A stretch of DNA of 64,000 nt, taken from assembly GCA_963675365.2 (NCBI GenBank), contig CAXXVA010000003.1:1409366-1473365 (forward strand), read 5' to 3'. This document shows positions 1-9,311 of the stretch, piece after piece. Origin of the DNA: CAXXOK01 sp963675365. Lineage in GTDB: Bacteria > Bacillota > Clostridia > Christensenellales > Aristaeellaceae. The position numbers were made by a program, and so were the translations under genes. How positions within the stretch are numbered: position 1 is the stretch's first letter; each line of letters begins with the position of its first letter. A model generated the notes under the pieces. That model was not told the origin of the DNA, searched no databases, and worked only from the letters and a program-made list of their open reading frames with translations.

Positions 1-767
1 AGGAACGAGAGCGTGTCGTCGGCAACGTTATCATAGTAGCGGTGCAGGCTGACGTAATCAATGTTTTCATAACACTGATCCAGCATTTCATATTCCCATT
101 CTCCAAATGTTTGTATCTCATGGGAGGAAGAGCCGCAGGCAACCAGCTCTATCGACGAATCGACCCATTTCATCACCTTGGCGGATTCGTTGGCAATGCG
201 CCCATACTCGTAAGCCGTTTTCTGCCCCATCTGCCAGGGACCGTCCATTTCATTGCCCAGGCACCACAGCTTGATATTGAACGGCTCTTTCGCTCCGTTT
301 TGCATACGCATATCGCTGTAATAGCTTCCGGATGGATGATTCGCATATTCCACTATATTGCGCGCCGCATCGGGCCCGCGCGTGCCAAGGTTCACCGCAT
401 ACATCACCTCGGCATTTACCTCCCTGCACCAATCCATAAACTCATGGATGCCGACTTCGTTGGTCTCTGTGGTCAGCCATGCCAAATCCAGCCGCTGGGG
501 GCGTTTGTCGCGCGGCCCTACGCTGTCCTCCCAATTGAAACCCGAAACGAAGTTGCCGCCCGGATAACGAATAATCGGTACATTGAGCTTGCGCACCATA
601 TCCATCACATCGCGGCGAAACCCGTTTTTATCGGCAGTTGGATGGCCCGGTTCATAGATTCCCCCATATACCGCGCGGCCCAAGTGCTCGATAAAATTGC
701 CATAGATACGCTTATCAATCCTGCTAATTACAAACTCTTTATCTACAACCAATTTCGCATTCTTCAT
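1..767 (-). CDS. alpha-L-arabinofuranosidase, GH51 (partial, 3' end outside window)
   Basis: The first 255 codons of an intracellular GH51 arabinofuranosidase, which removes terminal alpha-L-arabinofuranosyl units from arabino-oligosaccharides. The start ATG at 767 follows an AAAGGA ribosome site. The N-terminus (MKNAKLVVDKEF, then RIYGNFIEHLG near residues 20-30) and the IRYPGGNF motif (66-73) are typical of the family. The acid/base glutamate is E173 in GNEMDG; the nucleophile would lie near residue 300, beyond the edge. No signal peptide is present. It aligns residue for residue with the GH51 at 2921-4447, so the two are paralogs. It is the last visible gene of the LacI-controlled operon. 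Being cut by the window edge, its integrity cannot be judged. Confidence 0.9.
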   Translation of the reverse strand, partial: MKNAKLVVDKEFVISRIDKRIYGNFIEHLGRAVYGGIYEPGHPTADKNGFRRDVMDMVRKLNVPIIRYPGGNFVSGFNWEDSVGPRDKRPQRLDLAWLTTETNEVGIHEFMDWCREVNAEVMYAVNLGTRGPDAARNIVEYANHPSGSYYSDMRMQNGAKEPFNIKLWCLGNEMDGPWQMGQKTAYEYGRIANESAKVMKWVDSSIELVACGSSSHEIQTFGEWEYEMLDQCYENIDYVSLHRYYDNVADDTLSF

Positions 768-847
768 ATCGTAGATCCTTTCCGCTTTATCATTAAACTG
801 TACTCACAGGCACTCTAAATGGAGAAATATCATAACAATGCCATGTC

Positions 848-2788
848 CTATTCCCGCACCCATACCCGCATCTCTCCAGCCTCTCGGTTCGCCCATGCGA
901 AATAGGGAATCCATTGCAGCGTCACGTTTTCCATCCTACCTTCTCCGTCATCGGCATAGAGCGTATTTTCATCCCATCCATCGCACGTTTCCCGTATCGC
1001 CGGTGACGAAAGCGCGGCTACGCCGCCCAGCAGATCCGGGTGATATGAGACCTTGAAATCCTCAGCCGTGACCCCCTGCAGACGAATGAGATGGAGATCA
1101 GGGCCATTATCTGCTTCCTCCAAACAATATACAATCGGGCCGCGCGTTACCGCGACTTTCCCTACATCCTCATACACACGCGGATTTGCCCTTACAATCG
1201 TTACAGGCATCGATAGCGTGAGTTCGACCGTATCCTGATGCTTCCACTCTTTTCTCATACGGTGGTATCCATCCTTAGAGTCGCTTCGAACAGCTTCACC
1301 ATTCACCTTTATCCCATAGTGTTTACACCACCCTGGAATATGCAGAGCCAGTTCAAATGAAGCAGGCTCATCCAACGATAACGTGAGTTTCACATTTCCA
1401 TTCCAAGGGTAATCCGTCTCCATTCTCACCTTTACACCCGTTCCGTTAACCATGCAGCTCACGTCGCTGTTCAGATACGTATGGATGAACAAGGATTGAT
1501 CATCTGCCGAAAAAGCATAATTCTCCAGCGACGCGATCAAACGGATAAAATTGGGAGGACAGCAAGCGCAGCTGAACCAAGGCTGCCTCTGCGCCTTCAC
1601 ATGTTTTTTTCGCTCGTCCTTCTCACACGCTTCCGGAAGCACCTCGAGCGGATTGACATAAAAAAAGCTCTTGCCATCCAGCTGCATACCGCTGAGCACG
1701 CTGTTATACAGCGCACGCTCCATCACATCAGCGTATGTCCCGCATATGCGCGTTTTCAGCATCCTGCCCGCTAAAAACACCATTGCGATGGAAGCGCACG
1801 TTTCGCCGTATGCCGTATCGTTGGGTAAATCATAATCAAACGTGAAGGCTTCCCCATGCGCCGAAGAACCGATCGCTCCCGTGATATACATGCGCCGCTC
1901 CACAATGCTGCGCCACATGCTTTCACAAGTTTTCTGCAGAAGCGAATCATTTTTCACACGGGCAACATCCACCATGCCGCTAAACAGGTACGCCGCCCGT
2001 ACCGCATGACCGACGGCGTCCTTTTGTTCGTATACCGGTTTATCCGCCTGGTAATACGCAAATTTCAAAGGGCCTTGCAGCCACTCGCTTTCACGGTTGT
2101 TATCGATGCTTTCCTGCTCAAAATACAAAGGGGACTGCCCGCGTTGCTTAATGAAGAACTGCGCCATTTTCAAGTGACGTTCGTTTTGGGTCAGTTCATA
2201 CAGCCTCATCAGCGCCATCTCGATCACAGGATGGCCGGGATACCCCTTCAACTTGCCCTCTTCCCCGCCGAACATGCTGTCAATATAGTCTACGTATCGA
2301 AGCATGGCATCGAGCAGCTTGCGTTTGGAGGTCGTTTTGTAATATGCGACCGCCGCTTCAATCATATGCCCGGCGCAGTACAATTCGTGGTTGTCCATCA
2401 GGTTTGTCCAACGCTTATCCAGCCCGTTGATTGTGTAATAGGTATTCAGGTACCCGTCAGGCTGCTGTGCGGCGACGATATCGTCAATAGCGGAATCGGC
2501 GGTACGCTCCAACACCGCATCCGGATGCCAGGAAAGCGTATATGCGACGCCCTCCAGCCATTTCGCCACGTCGCTGTCCTGAAACACCAATCCCCCGTGT
2601 TTGCCCGGCTCCTTTCCGGCGGCAACACGGAAGTTCCGCATGCAATAACTCGGTTCCGCGCCTTCCACCTGATCATTGAGCGCTTTCCACTGATACGGTA
2701 TCCCTTCTCGCCTGACCGTTTCTCTTATTTCGCTCCAGAACCCGTTGCGAATGATTACCTGCTGTAAAATGCAATCCGCTGTTTTCAT
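848..2788 (-). CDS. beta-L-arabinofuranosidase, GH127 family (DUF1680)
   Basis: A 646-residue GH127 enzyme expected to release beta-L-arabinofuranose, probably from short oligosaccharides in the cytoplasm because no signal peptide is visible. The zinc/catalytic residues of the family can be placed: E313 (acid/base), E329 and C331 in GETCAS, and C409/C410 in CACCPPN, where the first cysteine is the nucleophile in characterised GH127 enzymes. Spacing matches the family exactly. It lies between two GH51 genes in the same direction, so the locus pairs alpha- and beta-arabinofuranosidases. The start has only a weak ribosome site (AGAAGAAT). A 132-base gap separates it from the upstream GH51. Its paralog at 15600-17501 sits in the other arabinose locus. 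Confidence 0.93.
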   Translation of the reverse strand: MKTADCILQQVIIRNGFWSEIRETVRREGIPYQWKALNDQVEGAEPSYCMRNFRVAAGKEPGKHGGLVFQDSDVAKWLEGVAYTLSWHPDAVLERTADSAIDDIVAAQQPDGYLNTYYTINGLDKRWTNLMDNHELYCAGHMIEAAVAYYKTTSKRKLLDAMLRYVDYIDSMFGGEEGKLKGYPGHPVIEMALMRLYELTQNERHLKMAQFFIKQRGQSPLYFEQESIDNNRESEWLQGPLKFAYYQADKPVYEQKDAVGHAVRAAYLFSGMVDVARVKNDSLLQKTCESMWRSIVERRMYITGAIGSSAHGEAFTFDYDLPNDTAYGETCASIAMVFLAGRMLKTRICGTYADVMERALYNSVLSGMQLDGKSFFYVNPLEVLPEACEKDERKKHVKAQRQPWFSCACCPPNFIRLIASLENYAFSADDQSLFIHTYLNSDVSCMVNGTGVKVRMETDYPWNGNVKLTLSLDEPASFELALHIPGWCKHYGIKVNGEAVRSDSKDGYHRMRKEWKHQDTVELTLSMPVTIVRANPRVYEDVGKVAVTRGPIVYCLEEADNGPDLHLIRLQGVTAEDFKVSYHPDLLGGVAALSSPAIRETCDGWDENTLYADDGEGRMENVTLQWIPYFAWANREAGEMRVWVRE

Positions 2789-2920
2789 ATTCTTCTCTTT
2801 CTGACTGATTGCTAATATTTCTGCTTCGTCAATCCGATTGTCCCCTATCTGCGCAATCGATCTTGTCTCACGGAATGCTCCGTTTTACCCATCGACTGCA
2901 GCGGAATACAAGTGGCAGAA

Positions 2921-4447
2921 TCACGGCTTGGTGTTGAATACCAACGTGTTCCAGGAATGCTTTTTAACACGGATTGTAAGCTCGCCATCCCGCGGCGCAG
3001 CAAGATCAACGCTCCGCGGTCTCACCCGTCCTTCGTCGCTAAACGTATTGACAGCGTTCGGATCGTCCGTGTACAGAGTGGTCATGCTCACAGGCTGGAG
3101 ACCGCCAAACCCGGTCAGAGAGAGCTGCACCTCACAGTCATTTTCAAGGTCGACATTGGCGATCATCACGCACAGGACGCCGCTGTCGGCATCATGCGCA
3201 GCGCAGGTGACCAAAGTCTCTTGCGTGCCATGATGGTTGGTTTTTGCCACCGGCATATCGGTCATCCCGCGCAATGCGGTGCCCGCGGCATAACGCGACA
3301 CATCGCGAAACGGGTAGAAAGTCGCCTGCCGGATCGCCTTGCCGCCCGGGCAGGTCGATATCATGCCGCCCTCGTTGACTAACAGCGATTGGCAGGCGAT
3401 CTTGACCCGGTCCGCATGATTGATGAATGTGCAGAGAATCCCTCCGCTGATAACGGCGTCCAGCTGACTGAAACTGGCGTGATGATAGTTTTGCTCCTGT
3501 CCGCCGGGCGTAGCGGCTGTCTGCGTGATCACGCCCCACTCGTCAAATGATATATGGATATCCTTCTCCTTGCGCAGCTTGCCTTTCACGAAATCACAAG
3601 CGCTTGTAACGGTGTGAATGAAATCGTGCAAATCGCGAAAGAAGTATGGTATGTCTGTGATGTCGTCATCCATTTTGTAAAACAGCTGCTTGTCCGGATG
3701 ATAGTTAAAATACCGGTGCAGCGATAGGTAGTCGATTTCGTCATAGGCATGTTCCAGCACGATACGGTCCCAATCGCCAAAGGAGTGGTGTCCAAGCTCA
3801 TTGGTGCACGTTCCACAGGCGATCGTGGCGACCTGCGGGTCCATCCATTTGATGATTTTAGCAGCTTCTTTTGCCTTTGCAGCATACGTTTGCGCATCCA
3901 GCGCGCCGATCTGCCACGCCCCATCCATCTCATTGCCAAGGCACCACAGCTTGATATTGTGCGGCTTTTCAGCGCCATTTCTGATCCGCAGATCGCTCAG
4001 CGCGGTGCCGCCCGGCGTGTTGCAGTAGTCCACCAGTTCACCGGCATCATGCGGCGTGCCCGTACCGAGATTGGCAGCCATAATCAGTTCCACGCCCAAA
4101 TCCGCACAATAGGCGGCAAATTCGTCAGTGCCCACCTGATTGGTTTCCAGCACGTTCCAGGCAAGCTCCCGGCGCACGGGCCGCGCCTCTTGGGGCCCGA
4201 TGCCGTCCTTCCAATCGTATCCCGAAACAAAATTACCGCCGGGATAACGAATGGCAGTGACGCCAAGTTCACGGATCAGTTCCTTTACGTCACCGCGGAA
4301 TCCCAGCTCGTCGGCACTTGGGTGCAACGGTTCATAAACACCATTGTACAGGCAGCGTCCCAGATGCTCAACAAACGACCCACGTATACGCGGGTCAATT
4401 CTCCCAACCGTATAATCCCTGTCAAACCGAATTTTTGCCTTATTCAT
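2921..4447 (-). CDS. alpha-L-arabinofuranosidase, GH51
   Basis: Complete 508-residue GH51 enzyme acting on terminal alpha-L-arabinofuranosyl groups. The acid/base is E173 in GNEMDG and the nucleophile is E303 in FDEWG, with the normal spacing of about 130 residues. A (beta/alpha)8 barrel is followed by a C-terminal beta-sandwich (roughly residues 380-508). No signal sequence is present, so it acts on imported oligosaccharides. The start follows AAAGGTGAG. The gene lies 33 bases downstream of the permease pair and upstream of the GH127 gene, all in one direction, which suggests co-transcription with the transporter. Confidence 0.95.
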   Translation of the reverse strand: MNKAKIRFDRDYTVGRIDPRIRGSFVEHLGRCLYNGVYEPLHPSADELGFRGDVKELIRELGVTAIRYPGGNFVSGYDWKDGIGPQEARPVRRELAWNVLETNQVGTDEFAAYCADLGVELIMAANLGTGTPHDAGELVDYCNTPGGTALSDLRIRNGAEKPHNIKLWCLGNEMDGAWQIGALDAQTYAAKAKEAAKIIKWMDPQVATIACGTCTNELGHHSFGDWDRIVLEHAYDEIDYLSLHRYFNYHPDKQLFYKMDDDITDIPYFFRDLHDFIHTVTSACDFVKGKLRKEKDIHISFDEWGVITQTAATPGGQEQNYHHASFSQLDAVISGGILCTFINHADRVKIACQSLLVNEGGMISTCPGGKAIRQATFYPFRDVSRYAAGTALRGMTDMPVAKTNHHGTQETLVTCAAHDADSGVLCVMIANVDLENDCEVQLSLTGFGGLQPVSMTTLYTDDPNAVNTFSDEGRVRPRSVDLAAPRDGELTIRVKKHSWNTLVFNTKP

Positions 4448-4480
4448 CCGTACTTCTCACCTTTCAGTTACAATCTTTGA

Positions 4481-5329
4481 CTATTCCTTCAGTCCCGTCG
4501 AGGCAACGCTCGCCACAAAATATCGCTGGAACAGCATATACATAATCAGAAGCGGCGCAACCGAAATCACAGCCCCCGCCATCTGCGGACCATAGTACAG
4601 TGTCGCCCTTTCTCCCACGAACAGCGCAAGTCCAGCGGACAGCGTTCGCATTTTCACGCTTGAGGTCATCATCAGCGGGTAGAGCAAATCGTTCCAGCTG
4701 TTCATAAAATGGAATATGCCCAGCGTCAGCAGTCCCGGCAGCACCAGCGGCAGCATGATGCGAAAAAAGATGCCGAATTCGCCGAGGCCGTCAATGCGCG
4801 ATGCTTCCTCCAAATCCACAGGCAACTGTGAAAAGAATGAGCGCATCATAAAAATACCGAAGGCCGTGGTCATCCTTGGCAATATCAGCCCCGCATAGGT
4901 GTTCAGCAGCCCCAGCAGGTAGGATTCCATAAACAGCGGAATCATGATGACCTGAAAGGGAATCATCATCGTGATAATCACGAACAGAAAGATGGCGTGC
5001 TTGCCTCTGAAATTGAAACGGGCGAACGCGTAACCCGCCAGCGAATCAAAAAGAAGCGCGGTAAGCGTTACGCCAAAGGCAAAAATCACCGTGTTTTTCA
5101 GGTATATGCCCATGGGAATCGTATTGAAAATCCGCTCAAACGATGCTATTGTATAGGAGCTGGCAAATAGCGTAGGTGGATACGCGAGTATCTGTTTTTC
5201 CGGCTTCACCGCGCCGATAAACAGCCAAAGAATCGGAAAGACCACTATCACCAGCAGCACGCCGACCAATATAATCCGAAGTGTTCCCCATACGATGGTT
5301 TCCGCCGTATGCCGATTTTGATGCCGCAT
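4481..5329 (-). CDS. carbohydrate ABC transporter permease (MalG type)
   Basis: A 282-residue inner-membrane permease of the MalG family with six predicted membrane segments. The EAA loop that contacts the ATPase is visible as EEASRIDGLGEFGIFFRIMLP (about residues 180-200). It starts three bases after the stop of the partner permease, so the two are translationally linked. With the neighbouring binding protein it should import arabino-oligosaccharides. No ATPase gene is nearby, so an MsmK/MalK-type subunit encoded elsewhere is presumably shared. Confidence 0.93.
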   Translation of the reverse strand: MRHQNRHTAETIVWGTLRIILVGVLLVIVVFPILWLFIGAVKPEKQILAYPPTLFASSYTIASFERIFNTIPMGIYLKNTVIFAFGVTLTALLFDSLAGYAFARFNFRGKHAIFLFVIITMMIPFQVIMIPLFMESYLLGLLNTYAGLILPRMTTAFGIFMMRSFFSQLPVDLEEASRIDGLGEFGIFFRIMLPLVLPGLLTLGIFHFMNSWNDLLYPLMMTSSVKMRTLSAGLALFVGERATLYYGPQMAGAVISVAPLLIMYMLFQRYFVASVASTGLKE

Positions 5330-5332
5330 GGC

Positions 5333-6247
5333 TCAATCCGCCTTTCTGGGCACAAACAGCTTCAAATACAAGGGAATCGACAGCACCAGTATGACTATCA
5401 TCATCAGTGTGGACATCGCGGATGCGTATCCAAGGTTAAAAGGCGATGAGAACCCTGTTTTATAGATGTATTGCACCATGGTCTCGGTTTTAAACTGAGG
5501 CCCACCCTGCGTTGTCACATAGACTTGGTCGAACACCTGCAGCGATCCAATCAGGTTCGTAATCAGGCAGAAACCGAGACTTGCGCGGATACCAGGCAGC
5601 GTGACATGCACGAATTGCTTGTATTTCGATGCACCGTCGATCTGTGCCGCCTCAAACAATGAGCGTGAAATGGCATTAATGCCCACGACCAGAATCGACA
5701 TCGTATAGCCAAAGTTTTTCCAAACCGTCATCCCGATCACCGTCGGCATAGCGAGAACGGGGTCCCTGAAAAACGCAACGTTCCCAATGCCCAAATATTT
5801 TTTGATCAGGTACGGCATCATACCGATCGTCCCATCCAGCAGAAGGCTGAACGTAATGCCGATCGCTGCCATGGAGCAAACGACCGGGATGAAGAAAACA
5901 GTCCTGCCCAAGCGTGAAAACCACCCCGACGACGCCAGTGAGTTCGCCACAAGCAGCCCGAGTATCACCTGCACAGGCACTTCGAACGCCGCGAATACCA
6001 GGCTGTTTTTCATGGCGTTCCAGAACCGTTCATCTCCAAAGGCGTTTAAAAAATGCGTGACGCCGTTGCCCTCGGCGTTCGCAAAGGAAATGTCAATTTT
6101 CAGAAATGAGATCACGACGGACGCGCACATTGGAATGATCGTAAACAAAACCAATGTAAGAAGTGACGGCAGTAAAAACAGCCAGGCTATCTTCTCCGGA
6201 CGAAGGTGCCGCTTCTCTCTCGCTCGCATCAAGAGGTTATTGTGCAC
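5333..6247 (-). CDS. carbohydrate ABC transporter permease (MalF type)
   Basis: About 304 residues, MalF-type permease with six membrane segments. The EAA loop reads EAAQIDGASKYKQFVHVTLP. The frame could open with TTG at 6250 or GTG at 6247; GTG is preferred because AGGAGG lies six bases upstream of it and only three from TTG. It forms the heterodimer with the downstream MalG-type protein. It is separated from the binding-protein gene by a 13-bp perfect hairpin. Confidence 0.92.
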   Translation of the reverse strand: MHNNLLMRAREKRHLRPEKIAWLFLLPSLLTLVLFTIIPMCASVVISFLKIDISFANAEGNGVTHFLNAFGDERFWNAMKNSLVFAAFEVPVQVILGLLVANSLASSGWFSRLGRTVFFIPVVCSMAAIGITFSLLLDGTIGMMPYLIKKYLGIGNVAFFRDPVLAMPTVIGMTVWKNFGYTMSILVVGINAISRSLFEAAQIDGASKYKQFVHVTLPGIRASLGFCLITNLIGSLQVFDQVYVTTQGGPQFKTETMVQYIYKTGFSSPFNLGYASAMSTLMMIVILVLSIPLYLKLFVPRKAD

Positions 6248-6266
6248 CAAAGGCCTCCTTCTCGTT

Positions 6267-6299
6267 GGTCTCCGGGGTCATATGAAGACCCCGGAGACC
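6267..6299 (-). promoter_or_regulatory. intercistronic hairpin between binding-protein and permease genes
   Basis: A perfect 13-bp stem (6267-6279 with 6287-6299) and a 7-base loop lie between the binding-protein stop at 6314 and the permease start. No U-tract follows, so it is more likely a 3'-end stabiliser or partial attenuator that raises binding-protein mRNA over permease mRNA than a full terminator. Hairpins in the same position occur in the other two ABC loci of this window. Confidence 0.7.
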
Positions 6300-6313
6300 C
6301 GTTGTTTTGTAGG

Positions 6314-7564
6314 TTATTCCCTGTTCAGGATTTCGTCGATCTTATCGCTTGCGGCTTCCAGCTCTGTTTGAGCGTCGTTCCCCGCGATGACGTTTTCAAT
6401 CAGCGGGAACAGGATATCGCTGTTGATCTGCGACATCGAGGTAAGCCCTTCGCCAACGCCAACGCCATATTCCGCGATCTTGGAGAAGACGTTCACAATG
6501 GGATCCGCCTGCACATCAGGATCTTCGGCAACAGAATACAGGTAAGGCGGGAAGCCATTGCGCAGCGACCACTCTTTGCAGATTTCAGTGGTGTTCCAGT
6601 ATGCGATAAAGGCATAGGCCGCGGCTTTCTCAACATCGGTCGTCCCGGCAGGTATGCAGAAACCCGTTGTTTCCGCCACGCCTACGACAGCCTCACTGCC
6701 CGAGGGCATCGGCGCGACGCCGAAGTTGATCTCGTTGCTGCGCAAGCCCGCAACCATCCAGGGCCCGTTAATGACCATGCCCAGGCGATCGGCCATCATC
6801 AGGTTATCCAGGTCGGCGCCGGTATTCCCCACGGGCGAATCGCCATTTTCTACAACCGCCTGAATGTACTGCAGTGTTTTCAGGTTCTCTTCGCTGTTCA
6901 ATAATGATTTCTTTTCGCCAACGTCCAGGATTTCACCTCCGTTGGACAAAAACATGCTGTTAAACCACGATACGCCGCCGGATACGCAGAAGCCGACGCC
7001 GTACACGTTGCGGTCCGGATCTGTGATCTGCGCAGCGTATTCTGCCACCTCTTCCCATGTCGCAGGCGGCATATTCGGGTCGAGGCCGGCCTTCTCAAAC
7101 AGGTCAATGTTGTAATACAGATAGGTGGTAAACCACTGCATCGGAAGCATAATCTGGCTTCCCTCATACTGCAGGCTGGTCAGCGCGGCAGGCATGAAAT
7201 CGGCCTGGTCGACACCGGTTACCTCAAAGAAATCATCCAGCGGGATCATACCGCCGTTCTGCGCATACATGGGTACGTCCAAATTGCCAGCTAGCACCAG
7301 CGCGGGGGCAGTGCCTGTGGTGATAGAAGGCATCAGTTTCTCTGCCAAAGTCGAACCAGGCATGATGTCCATCTCGATAGTGATGCCCGCCTCGTTTCCC
7401 TGGTTGAACCTGTTCACGATCTCGCGCAGAATGTCTCCGTCGGATCCTGTGAACGCGTTCCAGAATTGGATCGTTATGCCTTCCTCCGCCGAAGCGGTAA
7501 GGCCCGTCGTCAGCGTGCACAGAAGAACCAGAATTGTCAGCAACGGTAAGATTCTTTTTTTCAT
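6314..7564 (-). CDS. extracellular sugar-binding protein of ABC transporter (family 1)
   Basis: A 416-residue solute-binding protein expected to capture arabino-oligosaccharides outside the membrane. The N-terminus has a lysine-rich start, a hydrophobic core and an AXA-type signal-peptidase I site (TASA/EEG, after residue 26). No lipobox cysteine is in the right place, which is unusual for a Gram-positive binding protein. The family-1 fold is recognisable from IQFWNAFTGSDGDILREIV near the mature N-terminus and NGPWMVAG in the middle. First gene of the operon, with its own strong promoter, under the neighbouring LacI repressor. Confidence 0.93.
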   Translation of the reverse strand: MKKRILPLLTILVLLCTLTTGLTASAEEGITIQFWNAFTGSDGDILREIVNRFNQGNEAGITIEMDIMPGSTLAEKLMPSITTGTAPALVLAGNLDVPMYAQNGGMIPLDDFFEVTGVDQADFMPAALTSLQYEGSQIMLPMQWFTTYLYYNIDLFEKAGLDPNMPPATWEEVAEYAAQITDPDRNVYGVGFCVSGGVSWFNSMFLSNGGEILDVGEKKSLLNSEENLKTLQYIQAVVENGDSPVGNTGADLDNLMMADRLGMVINGPWMVAGLRSNEINFGVAPMPSGSEAVVGVAETTGFCIPAGTTDVEKAAAYAFIAYWNTTEICKEWSLRNGFPPYLYSVAEDPDVQADPIVNVFSKIAEYGVGVGEGLTSMSQINSDILFPLIENVIAGNDAQTELEAASDKIDEILNRE

Positions 7565-7664
7565 TTCCCTCGCAACCTTTCTTTTTCATTGCGTTCTCGT
7601 GTGCGCATCCATCATATCTCCACTTTCCTCATCCGGCGTCGGACTGAGCCGATTATTTCTGTAT

Positions 7665-7722
7665 GAGTACACGTGAACGCATTTGTTGATTTTATTATAT
7701 TCCTATCAAATTCGGATGTCAA
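7665..7722 (-). promoter_or_regulatory. sigma-A promoter and probable LacI operator of the arabinoside operon
   Basis: On the minus strand, TTGACA (7722-7717) and TATAAT (7699-7694) are separated by exactly 17 bases, a perfect consensus promoter. Just downstream of the expected start, an imperfect palindrome (7665-7680, half-sites GCGTTCAC and GAGTACAC around a CACGTG centre) is a likely operator for the LacI protein encoded next door. The operator assignment is inference. Confidence 0.7.
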
Positions 7723-7801
7723 CACCAACTTTTTAAGAATTCTTTCCAGCCTTCGCAGCGTATGTATCTATCTCACCCGGCCTGTTTCCCGCCAGCCGGC
7801 G

Positions 7802-8788
7802 TCAGAGCGTATCGCCCTCGATTACACGGTATGGAATATCCATGTTGCGGCAGCGGTCGGCTTTATTCTCGATCATTTGGATCGTCGTCTCCACCGCGCC
7901 GAAACCGATCTGGTCGATGGCGTTATCTATCGTTGTGAGCCTGTAGTCGTATTTTTCGTAGATTTCCATGTGGTCAAACGCGGCAATGCCGTAATCGCGC
8001 TTGGGAAGCATCTCTCTTTCCCTTGCTCTGCGAATAATGTGATCCGCAAAGTACTCTCCAGAGCAAAGGACGCCGATTTTTTCGTCGCTTCTTTGGATCA
8101 TAGCGATTACACGATCGGCAAAATCATCGTTAACGGGTACAACCTCAACCTTTACCGAATCCGCCGCCGCCGCAGCCTGGCACACTCCCCTGTAGCGCTG
8201 CATATGGCCATGCGGAATCGTATGTTGAAACTTATCCATCGGAACAACAAATGCGATCTTGCGGTATCCAGCCGCGATGATCGCGACTGTAATATCATTG
8301 GCCGCCTGCTGTTCATCAATGCCGATACAAGCGATTTTCCGGGAAGCCTTATAACCCAGCAAGATCACAGGCTCTGGCAGGGTGAGTAAAAACTGCTCCA
8401 GTTCCTCCGTCATGGCGGTCATCGCGAGGATGAGGCCATCAATGCGGTAGCTGGTCAGCGTGTTAATCAGACTGTGCTCAATATCCCTGTCGCCCTGATG
8501 CAGGCCGATGCTCAGCTGATAACCCGATTGCCTGGCGCACTCGGACATAGCGTCCAGCATCGTTGGAAAATACTGGTTTTTCAGATCGGGCACGATGATG
8601 CCCAGCATCATGGAGCGCCCTTTGGCAAACACACGCGCCAGAATATCAGGACGGTAGTCCATCTCCCGTGCCTTTTCAATAATTCTTTCGCGCGTTTTGG
8701 CGCTGATTCTGCCTGTGTTGTTGAGCGCGCGCACAACCGTGGTATGGGAAACGCCGCATTCCCTCGCAATATCTGTAACGGTTACCAT
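7802..8788 (-). CDS. LacI-family transcriptional regulator
   Basis: A 328-residue repressor. Residues 2-50 form the LacI helix-turn-helix (VTVTDIARECGVSHTTVVRALN, then GRISAKTRERI), followed by the hinge helix and a periplasmic-binding-type effector domain starting at LGIIVPDLKNQYF. It is encoded upstream of and in the same direction as the transporter/glycosidase operon, and back-to-back with the second arabinose locus. It probably responds to an arabinose-derived sugar. The leader contains a TATAAT-like -10 (about 8850-8856) with a poor -35. Confidence 0.93.
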   Translation of the reverse strand: MVTVTDIARECGVSHTTVVRALNNTGRISAKTRERIIEKAREMDYRPDILARVFAKGRSMMLGIIVPDLKNQYFPTMLDAMSECARQSGYQLSIGLHQGDRDIEHSLINTLTSYRIDGLILAMTAMTEELEQFLLTLPEPVILLGYKASRKIACIGIDEQQAANDITVAIIAAGYRKIAFVVPMDKFQHTIPHGHMQRYRGVCQAAAAADSVKVEVVPVNDDFADRVIAMIQRSDEKIGVLCSGEYFADHIIRRAREREMLPKRDYGIAAFDHMEIYEKYDYRLTTIDNAIDQIGFGAVETTIQMIENKADRCRNMDIPYRVIEGDTL

Positions 8789-9311
8789 GCGAATAACCCC
8801 TTTCGCTCAGCTGCTGCTTTTGCGTGTCAGCGACCGCTTCTTGATGATTATTATACCATACCGCAGGCTGATCGTTTACACCGCAGGTAAAGAAAGCCGT
8901 TGACGACGAAGCGGCAGGATGCAGTCACTTAATATCTTCCAGTTTGCCAATGTTGCAGCGATCCCATATATCAAAGTCAATTATCCTCGTCAGGCGTCCA
9001 AACGCCGCCTGCATCACGGGTTCAGAAAACGGCTGCCGCGTCATTCCCCCGACGGTTGAGTTTTATACCGTGCAATGGTATCCTGTATGCAGATCAATGT
9101 GTTTGCGGGCCAATGCCCCGCCAGGGTCATACGGCGGCTCGTTTGCAATCTTGAGCGTTTATACCGTGGAAAAACTTAAATACTATATCATCAGGCAGAA
9201 AAGTATAGTTTTTCAGACAAATTTGTTGACTGCATTTCCAGGTACGGTTTGTTATACTTGCATCAGATAAGCGCGTTGTGCGTTCTCATACATTTTAAAG
9301 GAGGCTCCCCA
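8789..9311. promoter_or_regulatory. 523-base divergent control region with repeated TTTAYACCG motif
   Basis: No gene is seen here. The stretch separates lacI (minus) from the binding protein at 9312 (plus). An 11-base motif is repeated in the same orientation: TTTACACCGCA (8875-8885), TTTATACCGTG (9062-9072) and TTTATACCGTG (9158-9168). The last two are each preceded by TTGAG. These are candidate sites for the YesN-type activator encoded downstream. The plus-strand promoter near 9225-9262 (TTGACT and TATACT) has poor spacing, in keeping with activator dependence. Confidence 0.5.

Noticed and set aside
8789..9311. Short frames in the gap upstream of the second binding protein
   Set aside because: They have no ribosome sites; the region is better explained as divergent promoters with repeated boxes.
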